Below are positions 1 to 9,396 of a stretch of DNA of 64,000 nt, in pieces. The stretch comes from Vibrio plantisponsor (GTDB taxonomy: Bacteria; Pseudomonadota; Gammaproteobacteria; Enterobacterales; Vibrionaceae), in NCBI RefSeq assembly GCF_013041605.1, contig NZ_JABEQC010000004.1:124001-188000 (forward strand), written 5' to 3'. Position 1 is the first letter of the stretch. Every line of letters starts with the position of its first letter. The notes beneath the pieces were generated by a model that did no database searches, was not told the DNA's origin, and saw nothing but the letters and a program-made list of their open reading frames with translations. The translations under genes were made by a program, and so were the position numbers.

Positions 1-560
1 CTTGCCAGTGTCGTCAGGAGCCTCATTACCGCTTCTGCGTTACGCTCATCTAAGCTACCTGTAGGTTCATCAGCTAACAGAATTTTCGGTTCCATATATA
101 AAGCACGTGCAATAGCAGCCCTTTGCTGCTGACCGCCCGACGCCTCTTCAGGATATCGACCTAAAAGTGGCATTAGATCAAGCGCAGAAATGATCTGACG
201 CCATAATCCGGTATCTTCAGGTAAGCCTTTTAGCTGACGGCAAAAACGGATGTTATCGGCAATATTAAGCGTAGGAAGGAGGTTAAACTGCTGGAAAATA
301 TGACCGATGTTGTTACGACGATAAGCCGTTCTTTGGAATTCTGAAGTATTGTGCATCGCGAAATCTGGGAACCAAATTTCACCGGAGTCCACGACGTCTA
401 AGCCAGCAATAAGGTTTAACAGCGTACTTTTACCAGAACCGCTTTCGCCCATTAGAGCCAGTTGATCGCCTTGATGAATCGTCAGTTCAGCGCCCTGCAG
501 CACAGGATGGAATTCACCACCATCTACATATCCTTTGCTCAGGTTTACCAGCTGTAACAT
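1..560 (-). CDS. ABC transporter ATP-binding protein, LolD/MacB-like (cut by window edge)
   Basis: Only the first 186 codons lie in the window; the C-terminus runs off the left edge. The visible part has every core ABC ATPase motif: Walker [10 protein letters not shown] (residues 38-46), Q-loop near FQQFNLLP (89-96), signature ASGGQQQR (140-147) and Walker B ILLADEPTGSLD (160-171). This pattern is typical of the LolD/MacB/FtsE-type group, which powers lipoprotein release, macrolide efflux or similar envelope tasks at the inner membrane. The permease partner would be expected just beyond the left edge. The specific substrate cannot be read from the ATPase alone. Confidence 0.9.
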   Translation of the reverse strand, partial: MLQLVNLSKGYVDGGEFHPVLQGAELTIHQGDQLALMGESGSGKSTLLNLIAGLDVVDSGEIWFPDFAMHNTSEFQRTAYRRNNIGHIFQQFNLLPTLNIADNIRFCRQLKGLPEDTGLWRQIISALDLMPLLGRYPEEASGGQQQRAAIARALYMEPKILLADEPTGSLDERNAEAVMRLLTTLA

Positions 561-641
561 CAATCATCACCGTAGACTAAAATTGGACTCAGAATCTACA
601 CTAATTCCCTTTCAGTAGGAAGTATTTTGCGGCGTACTTAC

Positions 642-672
642 ACCGAGTTGTTGCAAAATGCAGCAACTCGGT
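642..672 (-). terminator. Inverted repeat after the MATE gene, possible terminator
   Basis: Arms 642-654 and 660-672 (ACCGAGTTGTTGC / GCAGCAACTCGGT) pair over 13 positions with one G-U pair and a five-base loop. It begins 10 bases beyond the stop codon of the minus-strand MATE gene. No clear U-run follows, so termination is plausible but not certain. Confidence 0.45.
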
Positions 673-681
673 AGACAAAAT

Positions 682-2058
682 TCAACTTCCGATTAAATTT
701 CGCATCCACTTCTTACTTCTTACGCGATAAAAGCTCCCAACCCACTTCACGACCTCTTCACTTAAAAACAACAAGTAGATCCATTCAGGGCTTGCATTAA
801 GGTAAAGTGCAGCAAAAGCAGCAAGCGGAATACCAACAACCCATTGGGCAATTAGGTCCTGACCTAGGCAGAACTTCACATCTCCACCAGCTCGCAATAC
901 ACCAACAATCGCTACCATAGGAATTGAACGAAGTACGATACCCAAACTCAAAATCAGCATAAATTCTTCAACAAGAACTCGCGTCTCGTCCGTTAGAGCA
1001 CTAAACGAATTGAGAATCGGAATTTGCAGCAGATACAACAAGCCAGACATAAATATCGCGGTGATAAAGTTAGCACCAATCACACCAATAGCTTGGTAAT
1101 AAACCGCTTCATAATTTCGCGCACCAAGCTGGTTACCGATTAATACTGCAGCCGCGTTAGACAACCCTATCAGCAGACTCAGTGAAATCGATTCGACCGG
1201 AGTCATTACAGATAGCGCAGCAAGGCCTTGCACACCTGTTTGTCCCATTATCGCGTGATAAACGAATAACCCGCCAGACCATGCAAGGAAGTTGAACGTA
1301 GTTGGCAGCGATAATTTTAAGAACCTAACCACATTGCTCAGCTCGACCACTTTGCAAAGGTCTTCATAGCGGAACGCCAACAGGTGTTTCTTGCTGTAAA
1401 GATAACCGTAGAGGCACGCGACTTCTATTGCACCACTTAGCACCGTTGCAATAGCCGCCCCCTTAATACCCAAAGCCGGAACGCCTAACTTGCCGAAGAT
1501 GAAAACCCAGTTAAGTAATACGTTCGAGCCAATACCAATCGCACTAAAAAAGGTACTGATCCCCGGTTTGTGCATCGCTCGAAGCCCGACAGCCATACTG
1601 TTAGCGCTGGCAATGGCAAACATACTTACGGAAGTAATCACCAAATACTGGCTGCCAAGTTCGTTGACCATGTCTGAATCTGTCGTCAACGCCATAATGT
1701 CGTGCGGGAAAATGACAAACAGGGCGACCGTAAACAAAGCAAATATCATCGACATTAGCCACGTCAAAGCTGTGCTGCTTCTCAATCCATCGCGATCACC
1801 AGCCCCCCAGAATTGCGCAGAAAGCAAAGCGCCACCCGCTGAGATACCAATCAACATAATGGTGGAGACAAATGTAGCTCGCGCAGCAACGCCAACGGCA
1901 GCAATTTCCGCTTCGCCTAACTGACCAAGCATTAATACATCGACCAATCCACGGCTCGAAAGCAGCAACATTTGCAAGCTGATAGGAAGCGCTATCGCAA
2001 TTAAGCGACGCAAGAAATCTCCTTTTGTATGGAGCAGAACTTGGGATAACAGAGACAA
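682..2058 (-). CDS. MATE family efflux transporter
   Basis: A 458-residue polytopic membrane protein with about 12 hydrophobic segments in two halves, the usual MATE size. The N-terminal segment with LPISLQMLLLSSRGLVDVLM followed by GQLGEAEIAAVG is the characteristic first helix and loop of MATE antiporters, and the second half repeats the pattern (SLPTTFNFLAWSGGLFVYHA). MATE proteins exchange Na+ or H+ for cationic drugs or metabolites across the inner membrane. It is monocistronic and divergent from the ybjT-like gene, with about 100 bases between the two starts. I cannot tell which MATE subfamily or substrate applies. Confidence 0.92.
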   Translation of the reverse strand: MSLLSQVLLHTKGDFLRRLIAIALPISLQMLLLSSRGLVDVLMLGQLGEAEIAAVGVAARATFVSTIMLIGISAGGALLSAQFWGAGDRDGLRSSTALTWLMSMIFALFTVALFVIFPHDIMALTTDSDMVNELGSQYLVITSVSMFAIASANSMAVGLRAMHKPGISTFFSAIGIGSNVLLNWVFIFGKLGVPALGIKGAAIATVLSGAIEVACLYGYLYSKKHLLAFRYEDLCKVVELSNVVRFLKLSLPTTFNFLAWSGGLFVYHAIMGQTGVQGLAALSVMTPVESISLSLLIGLSNAAAVLIGNQLGARNYEAVYYQAIGVIGANFITAIFMSGLLYLLQIPILNSFSALTDETRVLVEEFMLILSLGIVLRSIPMVAIVGVLRAGGDVKFCLGQDLIAQWVVGIPLAAFAALYLNASPEWIYLLFLSEEVVKWVGSFYRVRSKKWMRNLIGS

Positions 2059-2158
2059 ACGACACCCCTAGAGACAAAGGATTGATAGAAAGAGAAAAAG
2101 TAAGCGGCTATTATACTCATTAGTGCATAATCTAACCAACATAAAGCAAGGATAATGA

Positions 2159-3601
2159 ATGAAAAAAGTACTCGTGCTTGGCGCATCTGGCTATGTTGGT
2201 TCACAGCTATTACCCTTACTGCTCAACGAAGGCTATGAAGTTACCGCCGCGGCTCGGCACATTGACTACTTACAAGCACGAGTCACGCCCCATCCAAAAC
2301 TGACCATCACCTATCTCGACCTCGCTGATAAAAAGGCAACGATGGACTTGATTCCACAGTTTGATCTGGTGTTCTTCTTAGTTCATGGCATGGCTCAGGG
2401 TCATGACTTTGCAGAGTATGAACTCTCTTTAGCTAATAATTTCAAACAGGCGCTGGATATCAGTCAGGTAAAGCACGTAATTTATCTCAGTGCACTTCAG
2501 CCACAAACTGGGAACTCAGAACACTTAAAAGCACGCCAGCAGACGGGTGAAATACTGAGAAAAAGCCATGTATCAGTTACAGAACTGCGTGCTGGAGTCA
2601 TTATTGGGCCGGGTTCTGCCGCTTTTGAAATCATGCGCGATTTCGTTTATAACCTACCCGTTCTTATCACACCGAAATGGGTGGATTCAAAAGCCAACCC
2701 GATTGCATTGGAAAATTTGAATCACTACCTGCTGCAACTTGCCAAAGAACAACCGACTTCGCATCAGCTTTATCAAGCCGGAGGCCCAGATATTCTCTCC
2801 TATCGAGAGCAGTTTCAGGTCATTTGTGACCTCGCAAACAAACCGTTTCGCTTATGGTCAACATCACTGCTTACCCCGCAAATGGCCTCTTACTGGTTAG
2901 GAGTTGTTACTTCTGTTCCTTCTAACATTGGCCGTGCTCTGCTTGCAGGTTTAGAACATGACTACATAGCGGAATCAGATCAGCTAACTGCGCTTTACCC
3001 ACAAACCCTGATTCCCTATCGTGATGCGGTTCGAAGCACTATCGAGCATGAAGGGACATTTGTTCGCAGCAAGGTTTGGGGCTTTGAGCCTAACGCATTA
3101 AAGAGATGGCAACCGGGTTTTGGCTATTATCCAAAACAGGCTGGCGCAACAATAGAAACAGATTTAACCAACCGCGAACTATGGAAAATCATTAAAACCA
3201 TCGGCAGTAAAGATGAAGGTTACTTCTTTGCTAACGCTCTTTGGCGTACCAGAGAATGGCTGGACATATTCTTTGGTGGTGGGCGCCCAGTTCGACGCAG
3301 CCCCGAAGGTCCAGAGCTCAAAGTTGGAGACTATATTGATTCATGGAAAGTCATACGCTGTGAAACAAATGAATTTCTATCGCTGTTTTTCGGTATGAAA
3401 GGCCCCGGTTTAGGGCGATTAGAATTCACCATTAAAGGCCATGGTGACAAGCGCGAACTGAACGTTACCGCTTGGTGGCATCCTCAAGGTTTTCTCGGCC
3501 TCATGTACTGGTTTGTCATGATGCCTGCACACCTGTTTATCTTTAACGGGATGGTTAAAGCAATAGTCAGGAAAGCCCATAGTCAGAAAAGCAAAAGATA
3601 A
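2159..3601 (+). CDS. ybjT: Atypical SDR NAD(P)-binding protein with C-terminal DUF2867 (YbjT-like)
   Basis: The N-terminus starts with a Rossmann dinucleotide-binding motif, VLGASGYVGSQ (residues 5-15), as in atypical short-chain dehydrogenases. The middle carries the family motif ELRAGVIIGPGSAAFEIMRD, and the last 150 or so residues (LWKIIKTIGS through MMPAHLFIFNGMV) form a DUF2867 domain ending in a hydrophobic stretch. At 480 residues it matches Escherichia coli YbjT along its length, as I remember that sequence. YbjT-type proteins are predicted membrane-associated oxidoreductases or NADH-binding regulators; the reaction is unknown. The start at 2159 is supported by the purine-rich AAGGATAATGA just upstream. 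Confidence 0.85.
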   Translation: MKKVLVLGASGYVGSQLLPLLLNEGYEVTAAARHIDYLQARVTPHPKLTITYLDLADKKATMDLIPQFDLVFFLVHGMAQGHDFAEYELSLANNFKQALDISQVKHVIYLSALQPQTGNSEHLKARQQTGEILRKSHVSVTELRAGVIIGPGSAAFEIMRDFVYNLPVLITPKWVDSKANPIALENLNHYLLQLAKEQPTSHQLYQAGGPDILSYREQFQVICDLANKPFRLWSTSLLTPQMASYWLGVVTSVPSNIGRALLAGLEHDYIAESDQLTALYPQTLIPYRDAVRSTIEHEGTFVRSKVWGFEPNALKRWQPGFGYYPKQAGATIETDLTNRELWKIIKTIGSKDEGYFFANALWRTREWLDIFFGGGRPVRRSPEGPELKVGDYIDSWKVIRCETNEFLSLFFGMKGPGLGRLEFTIKGHGDKRELNVTAWWHPQGFLGLMYWFVMMPAHLFIFNGMVKAIVRKAHSQKSKR

Positions 3602-3619
3602 GCCATAACTGAAGTTTAA

Positions 3620-3652
3620 AAAAGGCTCCGCGATTTCTCACAGAGCCTTTTC
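3620..3652. terminator. Bidirectional rho-independent terminator
   Basis: AAAAGGCTC (3620-3628) pairs with GAGCCTTTT (3643-3651), with A/T runs on both sides. It sits between the plus-strand ybjT-like gene (stop at 3601) and the minus-strand DUF2913 gene (stop at 3672), so it can serve both convergent transcripts. Confidence 0.8.
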
Positions 3653-3671
3653 ATAACACGATAGTAAGCCG

Positions 3672-4331
3672 TTATTCAGCTTTGAATGACAACGGAATTT
3701 CAGCCAGTTGTTTGCCCTGATTAGCAGGAAAAACAAGATATTCGCCGTGATATTTCACGTTCGACTTATAGTCTGTTTGCTTATGAACCATAAATCCGGC
3801 TGCGCTTGCCATTTCAACAAACTGAGCATGATTACCACGCACAAACCAGTTCATCGGCTTCACCATGAGTTCACCATCAAAGCAAGATTCGCACTGCACT
3901 GAACATAAAGCTAACGAGTTTTGACCGTCGGTAAAGATCTGTACTTTACCGGCACCAACAAGAGGCTCAGAAGTAGACACTTCCCAATCCGCCTGCTCCA
4001 TTTGGTCTAAAAACGCTTCAATCTTTTTATCTGTGATGACGTTATTTGATTCACTTTCAAAGAAGCTTTTATAAAAAGCAGAGATACGTTTGAAAGTAAA
4101 CAGCAGCTCTGACTGATTGCCTTTAGAGCGTCCAGCCTTTAGCCAACGCGTTAAATCATCGACTACGCAACGATCAAAGCGCTGTGCTTTAATCGCTTTA
4201 GACACCCAGTGAACAAGAAAATGGTTGTTGGCAACTGGCGCATTAACCAGCTTCCCAGATTCATGCTCAGCGGCTAATTCACTCAGTGCTGAGTTAACGA
4301 CATTTTGAATTTCTAAGTAATATTCTGACAC
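3672..4331 (-). CDS. DUF2913 family protein
   Basis: A 219-residue soluble protein of unknown function that I assign to the DUF2913 family, known mostly from vibrios and relatives. The frame is open further upstream, but I chose the GTG at 4331. It overlaps the TAG of the upstream bcr gene by one base (TAGTG), is preceded at proper spacing by TAGGAAG, and gives an N-terminus beginning with SEYYLEIQNVVNSAL. The overlap implies translational coupling to the efflux gene. No membrane segment, signal peptide or catalytic motif is evident; charged and helical stretches dominate the N-terminal half. Confidence 0.75.
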   Translation of the reverse strand: MSEYYLEIQNVVNSALSELAAEHESGKLVNAPVANNHFLVHWVSKAIKAQRFDRCVVDDLTRWLKAGRSKGNQSELLFTFKRISAFYKSFFESESNNVITDKKIEAFLDQMEQADWEVSTSEPLVGAGKVQIFTDGQNSLALCSVQCESCFDGELMVKPMNWFVRGNHAQFVEMASAAGFMVHKQTDYKSNVKYHGEYLVFPANQGKQLAEIPLSFKAE

Positions 4332-5539
4332 TATGCTTTTCTTCCTAATGTCCAATAGAAGGTTGCTGAAAGTACTGAACAGGCTGACATCACCAATATC
4401 ATTGGCCATGCCACACCGCTAGGCATTGCTGCTACTATTGCACCAATCACCGAACCGGTACCAAATCTTAACGTTCCCGCTAATGACGATGCCGTACCCG
4501 CCATTCTTGGATAACGGCTCAATAATAGCGCCATAGAGTTACTGCCGATGGTTGAGATCGTACCCACAAACATCACCACAAATGGCACTGTACCCCACAG
4601 TCCCCAGTTCATCAGCCAGCTGATGAAAAGGCCAAAGCCCGCCATTAACTGAATAGATAAACCAAAACGTAGCATGGCATGAGAACCGACTTTCTTGACG
4701 AAACGTCCGTTAAGGCTGGTCATTGCAATCATAGCGACAATGTTAAGACCAAACAGATAACCGAACTCACTTGGGCTAACGCCATACAAATCAATATAAA
4801 CGAATGAGCCTGCGGTCAGGAAAGCAAACATACCGGCAAACGAGAACGCACCAGAGAAAATCAGCCCCATCGCAAAGCCAGCACGGCACAGCTGCACATA
4901 GTTGCGAATGGTACTACGGAAATGCAGAGGTTGACGATTCTCGGCTGAAAGCGTTTCTGGAATTTTCCATAACACCATAGCAATAACAACTAAGGCAAAG
5001 CTTGCCAATACCCAGAATATCGAACGCCAACCAAACCACACCGCTAAGTGACCACCAATCATAGGTGCCGCTAACGGTGCCAAAGTGATAACTAGAGTGA
5101 CGAATGACATCGCACGTGCGAAATCTTCGCGATCATACATGTCTCGTACAACCGCCTGAATCACTACCGCAGCCGCAGCACCAGCAAAGCCTTGCGCAGT
5201 ACGAACGTAAGTTAATGCATCAATACCATTGGTAGTCGCACTCACAATAGAAGCGATAGCAAATAAGGCTATCCCCACTAGCATCACAGGTCGGCGACCA
5301 TAACTGTCGGCCAATGGACCATGAAGTAACTGGCCAATAGCAAAACCAGCGGTGTAAGCAGTCAGCGTAATTTGCACCGCACCCGCGCTCACACCTAAAT
5401 CTTTGGCAATCGCAGGCATAGCTGGCAGATACATATCAATAGCAAGAGGCGTCAAGGCGCCTATCGCTCCTAATACGATAAACATTACAAAGCTGATTTT
5501 GGCGGCGTCACTAGCGGGCGACGTAGTATTCGAAGTCAT
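4331..5539 (-). CDS. bcr: Bcr/CflA family multidrug efflux MFS transporter
   Basis: A 402-residue major facilitator with 12 hydrophobic segments. Family markers include IDMYLPAMPAIAKDLG in the first loop (residues 34-49) and MFS motif A, GPLADSYGRRP (74-84). Bcr/CflA proteins are proton antiporters that expel bicyclomycin, sulfonamides, chloramphenicol or cysteine-like compounds. In E. coli bcr is next to rsuA; here rsuA lies upstream on the same strand, 176 bases away, so the pairing is conserved. The ATG at 5539 follows a GGAG Shine-Dalgarno sequence. It is translationally coupled to the DUF2913 gene downstream. Confidence 0.92.
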   Translation of the reverse strand: MTSNTTSPASDAAKISFVMFIVLGAIGALTPLAIDMYLPAMPAIAKDLGVSAGAVQITLTAYTAGFAIGQLLHGPLADSYGRRPVMLVGIALFAIASIVSATTNGIDALTYVRTAQGFAGAAAAVVIQAVVRDMYDREDFARAMSFVTLVITLAPLAAPMIGGHLAVWFGWRSIFWVLASFALVVIAMVLWKIPETLSAENRQPLHFRSTIRNYVQLCRAGFAMGLIFSGAFSFAGMFAFLTAGSFVYIDLYGVSPSEFGYLFGLNIVAMIAMTSLNGRFVKKVGSHAMLRFGLSIQLMAGFGLFISWLMNWGLWGTVPFVVMFVGTISTIGSNSMALLLSRYPRMAGTASSLAGTLRFGTGSVIGAIVAAMPSGVAWPMILVMSACSVLSATFYWTLGRKA

Positions 5540-5715
5540 AAATCTCCGTTCGATGTTAGAACCAGTGCATCACGTGAATGACGCACTCAATAATAGCTTA
5601 AAGGAAGGACACGAAGTCCAAGCTACGAGAACTGTGTGGAATGTTTTCTTGTAGAGGAAGCAGAGGCTTCCTCATGATTCACTTGTATGACAAAAGTAAA
5701 CAAGTAAATCCGCAA

Positions 5716-6411
5716 TTACTTCCAGATTGAAGCAACTTCTTCTTCGGTAAGATAGCGATACTCGCCAGGCTCTAATGACTCATCCAGAACGATGTTACCT
5801 ACTCGTTCACGGTGAAGCCCCACCACCTTATTACCTAGCGCTGCAAACATTCGTTTCACTTGGTGATACTTGCCTTCATGAATAGTCAGCAGTACCTGCT
5901 TCTCATCAATCACTTCCATTTGTGCAGGAAGTGTCAACTCGCGTTCATTACGTAGCTCAATGCCTGTTGCGAACTTCTCTTGATAGTCAGGCTGGATAGG
6001 ATCATCAAGCCAGACACGGTATAATTTGTCACATTTGTGTTTTGGTGAAGTAATACGGTGCGACCATTGACCATCGTCAGTAATAAGCACTAAGCCCGTC
6101 GTATCGACATCCAATCGCCCTGCAAAATGCAAGTCACGCATATTCACTTCATCAAGCAGAACAAAAGCTGTGTGGTTGAAACCGTCTTCGTGCGAGCAAA
6201 CATAACCTTGTGGCTTGTAAAGCATGATATAACGCGGACCACTGATTCTGATTTCGCGACCTTGCCACTCAACGTCCGATTGTTCAGTAACCTTAAATGA
6301 ACCAACCTTCTGAACTTCACCATCAACGGTGACTTCGCCACTTTTAAGAATTTGAGTCGACTCTTTACGCGTTGTTCCTAGCGCGTCACACAAAAATTTA
6401 TCTAAACGCAT
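5716..6411 (-). CDS. rsuA: 16S rRNA pseudouridine(516) synthase RsuA
   Basis: A 231-residue RsuA-family enzyme that isomerises uridine 516 of 16S rRNA to pseudouridine. An S4-like RNA-binding domain occupies roughly residues 1-55 (MRLDKFLCDALGTTRKE). The catalytic domain carries the GRLDVDTTGLVLITDDG motif with catalytic Asp101, and HEGKYHQVKRMFAALG is the second family motif. Length matches E. coli RsuA. The ATG at 6411 is preceded by GAGG. It is divergent from radD with 86 bases between starts, the arrangement expected from the rsuA-radD neighbourhood in enterics. Confidence 0.95.
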   Translation of the reverse strand: MRLDKFLCDALGTTRKESTQILKSGEVTVDGEVQKVGSFKVTEQSDVEWQGREIRISGPRYIMLYKPQGYVCSHEDGFNHTAFVLLDEVNMRDLHFAGRLDVDTTGLVLITDDGQWSHRITSPKHKCDKLYRVWLDDPIQPDYQEKFATGIELRNERELTLPAQMEVIDEKQVLLTIHEGKYHQVKRMFAALGNKVVGLHRERVGNIVLDESLEPGEYRYLTEEEVASIWK

Positions 6412-6497
6412 GAATACCTCATCTGCTTGAAGTCGGGTATTATACGCAAGTCACTCAAATTAGTTGAGCTATTTCACAGAATTATTCGCCCAATTGC

Positions 6498-8234
6498 ATG
6501 TATACACTTCGCCCATACCAAGCAGACTCAGTTAAAGCTGTTATTCACTACTTTCGCAAGCATTCCACGCCAGCAGTTATAGTGCTGCCAACGGGTGCGG
6601 GCAAAAGCTTGGTGATTGCAGAACTGGCAAGATTAGCGAAAGGTCGTGTTCTGGTACTCGCCCACGTAAAAGAGCTGGTTGAGCAAAACCATGCAAAGTA
6701 TGAAGGCTATGGTTTAACCGGTTCGATTTTCTCGGCGGGCTTGGGGCGAAAAGAAACCGATCAACAAGTGGTGTTTGCGTCCGTGCAATCTGTGGTGCGT
6801 AATTTGGATTCGTTTAAAAACCAGTTTTCCCTAATGGTTATTGATGAGTGCCACCGCGTTCCTGACGATAAGAACAGCAGCTATCAGAAAGTGATTGCTC
6901 ATCTTCTAGAGCTAAATCCGGGAATGAAGGTGCTAGGTTTAACGGCAACCCCTTATCGATTAGGTATGGGCTGGATTTATCAGTACCACACTCGCGGACT
7001 GGTGCGTAGCGAAGAGCCACGTTTCTTCCGCGACTGCATCTTCGAGTTGCCTATTCAGTATTTACTGGATGAGGGATTTTTAACTCACGCCCGCTTAATT
7101 GACGCGCCAGTTCTCAGCTATGACTTTTCACAGCTCAAACCCGCTAATACTGGACGATATAAAGAATCTGAACTGGATTTGGTCATCGAACAGTCCAAGC
7201 GAGCAACACCGCAGATTGTGGCTCAAATTATCGAGCTTTCCAAAGACAAACAGGGAGTGATGGTTTTTGCTGCCACCGTACGTCATGCGCAAGAGATCTT
7301 GGGATTATTGCCTGAAGAACATTCAGCATTAGTAATTGGTGACACCCCTTCTCCAGAACGTGACCGTATCATTCAGGCATTTAAACAGCGCGAAATTAAG
7401 TATCTGGTTAATGTTTCAGTGCTGACAACAGGGTTTGACGCACCACACGTAGACTTGATTGCCATTCTGAGACCGACAGAATCCGTCAGTTTGTATCAAC
7501 AAATTGTTGGGCGTGGGCTTCGTTTATCTGAAGGCAAAAATGAGTGTCTCGTGCTCGACTATGCTGGTAACACCTACGATCTTTATCAACCCGAAGTTGG
7601 CGACCCTAAGCCCGACTCCAGCAGCGAAATTATCACTATTCCCTGCCCCGCTTGCGGATTCAACAACAACTTTTGGGGCAAGCTTGACGCAAACGGCTTT
7701 CTCATTGAACACTATGGACGAAAATGCCAAGGCTACTTCACCGATGAAGAAACCAATGAGCGCGAACATTGTGGATACCGTTTCAGAGCCAAGTACTGCG
7801 GCGAGTGTGGTGCAGATAACGATATCGCTGCGCGCATCTGCCACGAGTGTGATGCCACATTAGTCGACCCAGACAAAAAGCTTAAAGAAGCGTTGAACCT
7901 CAAAGATGCGTTGGTTTTCGAATGTTTAAACATGGATTTGAGCGTTCATAAAGATGATAAAGGCAAGTCGCAGCTGAGAGTGACTTATATTGGTGACAAC
8001 AATGCTCAAGTTCATGAATTTTGGGCATTGACCACACCCAAACAAAAAGCCGTGTTTAAAGAACGCTTTGTTCGCCCACATTTGGCAGACAGACACCGTC
8101 CTTTCGAGGAAGCTTCGCCGTCAAAAGTGGTTGATAATCAACATCGCTTCCGTCCGCCACAGTTTGTGATCGCCCGAAAATCTGGCCGCTTCTGGAAAAT
8201 GCGCGACAAAATATTCGCAGATGAGCTAGTGTAG
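6498..8234 (+). CDS. radD: DEAD/DEAH-box helicase RadD (YejH)
   Basis: A 578-residue superfamily 2 ATPase. Visible motifs are the Q-like region YTLRPYQADS, Walker A LPTGAGKS, Walker B VIDECHRV, motif III-like LGLTATPYRLG, and motif VI-like QQIVGRGLRLSEGKNECLVLD. After the helicase core come clustered cysteines (CPACG, CGYRF, CGECG, CHEC) that form a zinc-finger region typical of RadD. RadD works in double-strand break repair and recombination alongside RecA and SSB in E. coli. The upstream Shine-Dalgarno sequence is poor. It lies between rsuA and rplY as in enterics, though three genes now separate it from rplY. Confidence 0.92.
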   Translation: MYTLRPYQADSVKAVIHYFRKHSTPAVIVLPTGAGKSLVIAELARLAKGRVLVLAHVKELVEQNHAKYEGYGLTGSIFSAGLGRKETDQQVVFASVQSVVRNLDSFKNQFSLMVIDECHRVPDDKNSSYQKVIAHLLELNPGMKVLGLTATPYRLGMGWIYQYHTRGLVRSEEPRFFRDCIFELPIQYLLDEGFLTHARLIDAPVLSYDFSQLKPANTGRYKESELDLVIEQSKRATPQIVAQIIELSKDKQGVMVFAATVRHAQEILGLLPEEHSALVIGDTPSPERDRIIQAFKQREIKYLVNVSVLTTGFDAPHVDLIAILRPTESVSLYQQIVGRGLRLSEGKNECLVLDYAGNTYDLYQPEVGDPKPDSSSEIITIPCPACGFNNNFWGKLDANGFLIEHYGRKCQGYFTDEETNEREHCGYRFRAKYCGECGADNDIAARICHECDATLVDPDKKLKEALNLKDALVFECLNMDLSVHKDDKGKSQLRVTYIGDNNAQVHEFWALTTPKQKAVFKERFVRPHLADRHRPFEEASPSKVVDNQHRFRPPQFVIARKSGRFWKMRDKIFADELV

Positions 8235-8323
8235 CTTCTAGATCTTTCAGGACGATTGAATTCACATCCTATTCATATTGCGATTTTTATACTGCACCAA
8301 TCATGACGTAACGGACGCTTCAC

Positions 8324-8740
8324 ATGCTTAATTCAAAACTCCATACCGCTACTTTGATTGCTCTTCTAACGGGCTTTTGTTCTGCAGGTGTAACCTCACT
8401 GGCCTTTGCCGAACAACCTGTGCTTAACGACCCCATTCAAGATACCTACAAAGAAGGGACTCAAGTCAAAATCGACGAAGATCAGGATGAAGTGTACGCC
8501 GCGGTACAGAAAGGACTGATCAAACCCTTTTCAGAACTGTACGCAGCTATAGACAATGAACTTTATGGTCGCCTTATTAAAGTCGAGCTTGAAGAAGATG
8601 ACGATGAATGGATCTACGATTTAAAATTAGTTCATGAAGATAAAGTGATACGTGTTGAATACAACGCGACAACTCTTGAGCTAATGTCTATCAAAGGCAG
8701 AGACGTGCTTAGCATAATAAAAAACCGAGACGCACAATGA
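8324..8740 (+). CDS. PepSY domain periplasmic protein of a two-component operon
   Basis: A 138-residue exported protein. Residues 1-29 form a signal peptide ending near SLAFA-EQ. The rest is an acidic PepSY-like domain (AVQKGLIKPFSELYAAIDNELYG, then DLKLVHEDKVIRVEYNATT). PepSY proteins bind peptides or modulate proteases and sensors, and in many gammaproteobacteria one precedes a PhoP/PhoQ-type pair. Its stop overlaps the response regulator start by four bases (ATGA), so the three genes form one operon. Modulation of the neighbouring sensor kinase is an inference from context. Confidence 0.82.
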   Translation: MLNSKLHTATLIALLTGFCSAGVTSLAFAEQPVLNDPIQDTYKEGTQVKIDEDQDEVYAAVQKGLIKPFSELYAAIDNELYGRLIKVELEEDDDEWIYDLKLVHEDKVIRVEYNATTLELMSIKGRDVLSIIKNRDAQ

Positions 8741-9396
8741 AGATTCTTGTAGTTGAAGACGACCAAAAACTCAGTGAACAAATTACAACTGCACTAGAGG
8801 ACGCTGGCTGGGTGCCAGAAGCTTCTTATGAAGGCGAAGACGCACTATACAGAGCAACGACCGAAGAGTGGGACTGTATCGTTCTTGACTTGGGTCTGCC
8901 TAAGCTAGACGGTATCTCGGTACTAAACAACCTGCGCGATCAGCAAATCAATACACCTGTTATCATTCTCAGCGCCCGCGACACACTCACTCAACGCGTC
9001 GAAGGTTTAAATGCAGGTGCGGACGATTACCTAACCAAACCCTTTGAACTGGTTGAACTGATTGCGCGAATTCGTTCTCAGTTACGCCGAGCTTCCGGTA
9101 ACGCATCACCGGTTTTACAAGTTGGAAACTTAAGTCTCGACACCAGAAGTTCTGTTGTTATGTGGAAAGACCAGCCGTTAAACCTCACTGCATTGGAATA
9201 CAAAGTGATCGCTTATTTCATGCATAATCCGGATAAAGTCATCTCACGAACTGAATTGGTTGAACACATCTACAAACAAGATTTCGACCGCGACTCCAAC
9301 ACAATAGAAGTGTTCATTGGCCGAATTCGCAAAAAAGTAGCGCCAGATGTCATCAAAACAGTGAGAGGTTTGGGGTATCAATTGCATGCCCAATAA
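8737..9396 (+). CDS. OmpR/PhoB-family DNA-binding response regulator
   Basis: A 219-residue two-domain regulator. The receiver (residues 1-115) has the acidic pair D8/D9, phosphoacceptor Asp51 in VLDLGLP, and the conserved lysine in DDYLTKPFE. The C-terminal winged helix (about 125-218) shows NLTALEYKVIAYFMHN, SNTIEVFIGRIRKKV and TVRGLGYQL, classic OmpR/PhoB features. It resembles PhoP/QseB-type regulators. It overlaps the PepSY gene by four bases and the kinase gene by eleven. Targets cannot be read from this window, though autoregulation from the promoter ahead of the PepSY gene is common in such operons. Confidence 0.95.
   Translation: MKILVVEDDQKLSEQITTALEDAGWVPEASYEGEDALYRATTEEWDCIVLDLGLPKLDGISVLNNLRDQQINTPVIILSARDTLTQRVEGLNAGADDYLTKPFELVELIARIRSQLRRASGNASPVLQVGNLSLDTRSSVVMWKDQPLNLTALEYKVIAYFMHNPDKVISRTELVEHIYKQDFDRDSNTIEVFIGRIRKKVAPDVIKTVRGLGYQLHAQ

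Noticed and set aside
1490..1924. A 144-codon plus-strand open frame inside the MATE gene
   Set aside because: It is antisense to a clearly recognisable transporter, has no ribosome-binding site or family features, and its composition follows from the reverse of membrane-protein codons.
5654..5673. GAGGAAGC/GCTTCCTC hairpin downstream of rsuA as a terminator
   Set aside because: No T-run follows on the minus strand and the loop is followed by mixed sequence. It may still be a weak mRNA-end structure.
7504..7863. A 119-codon plus-strand open frame overlapping the radD zinc-finger region
   Set aside because: The radD frame shows helicase and cysteine motifs through this region; the alternative frame has none.
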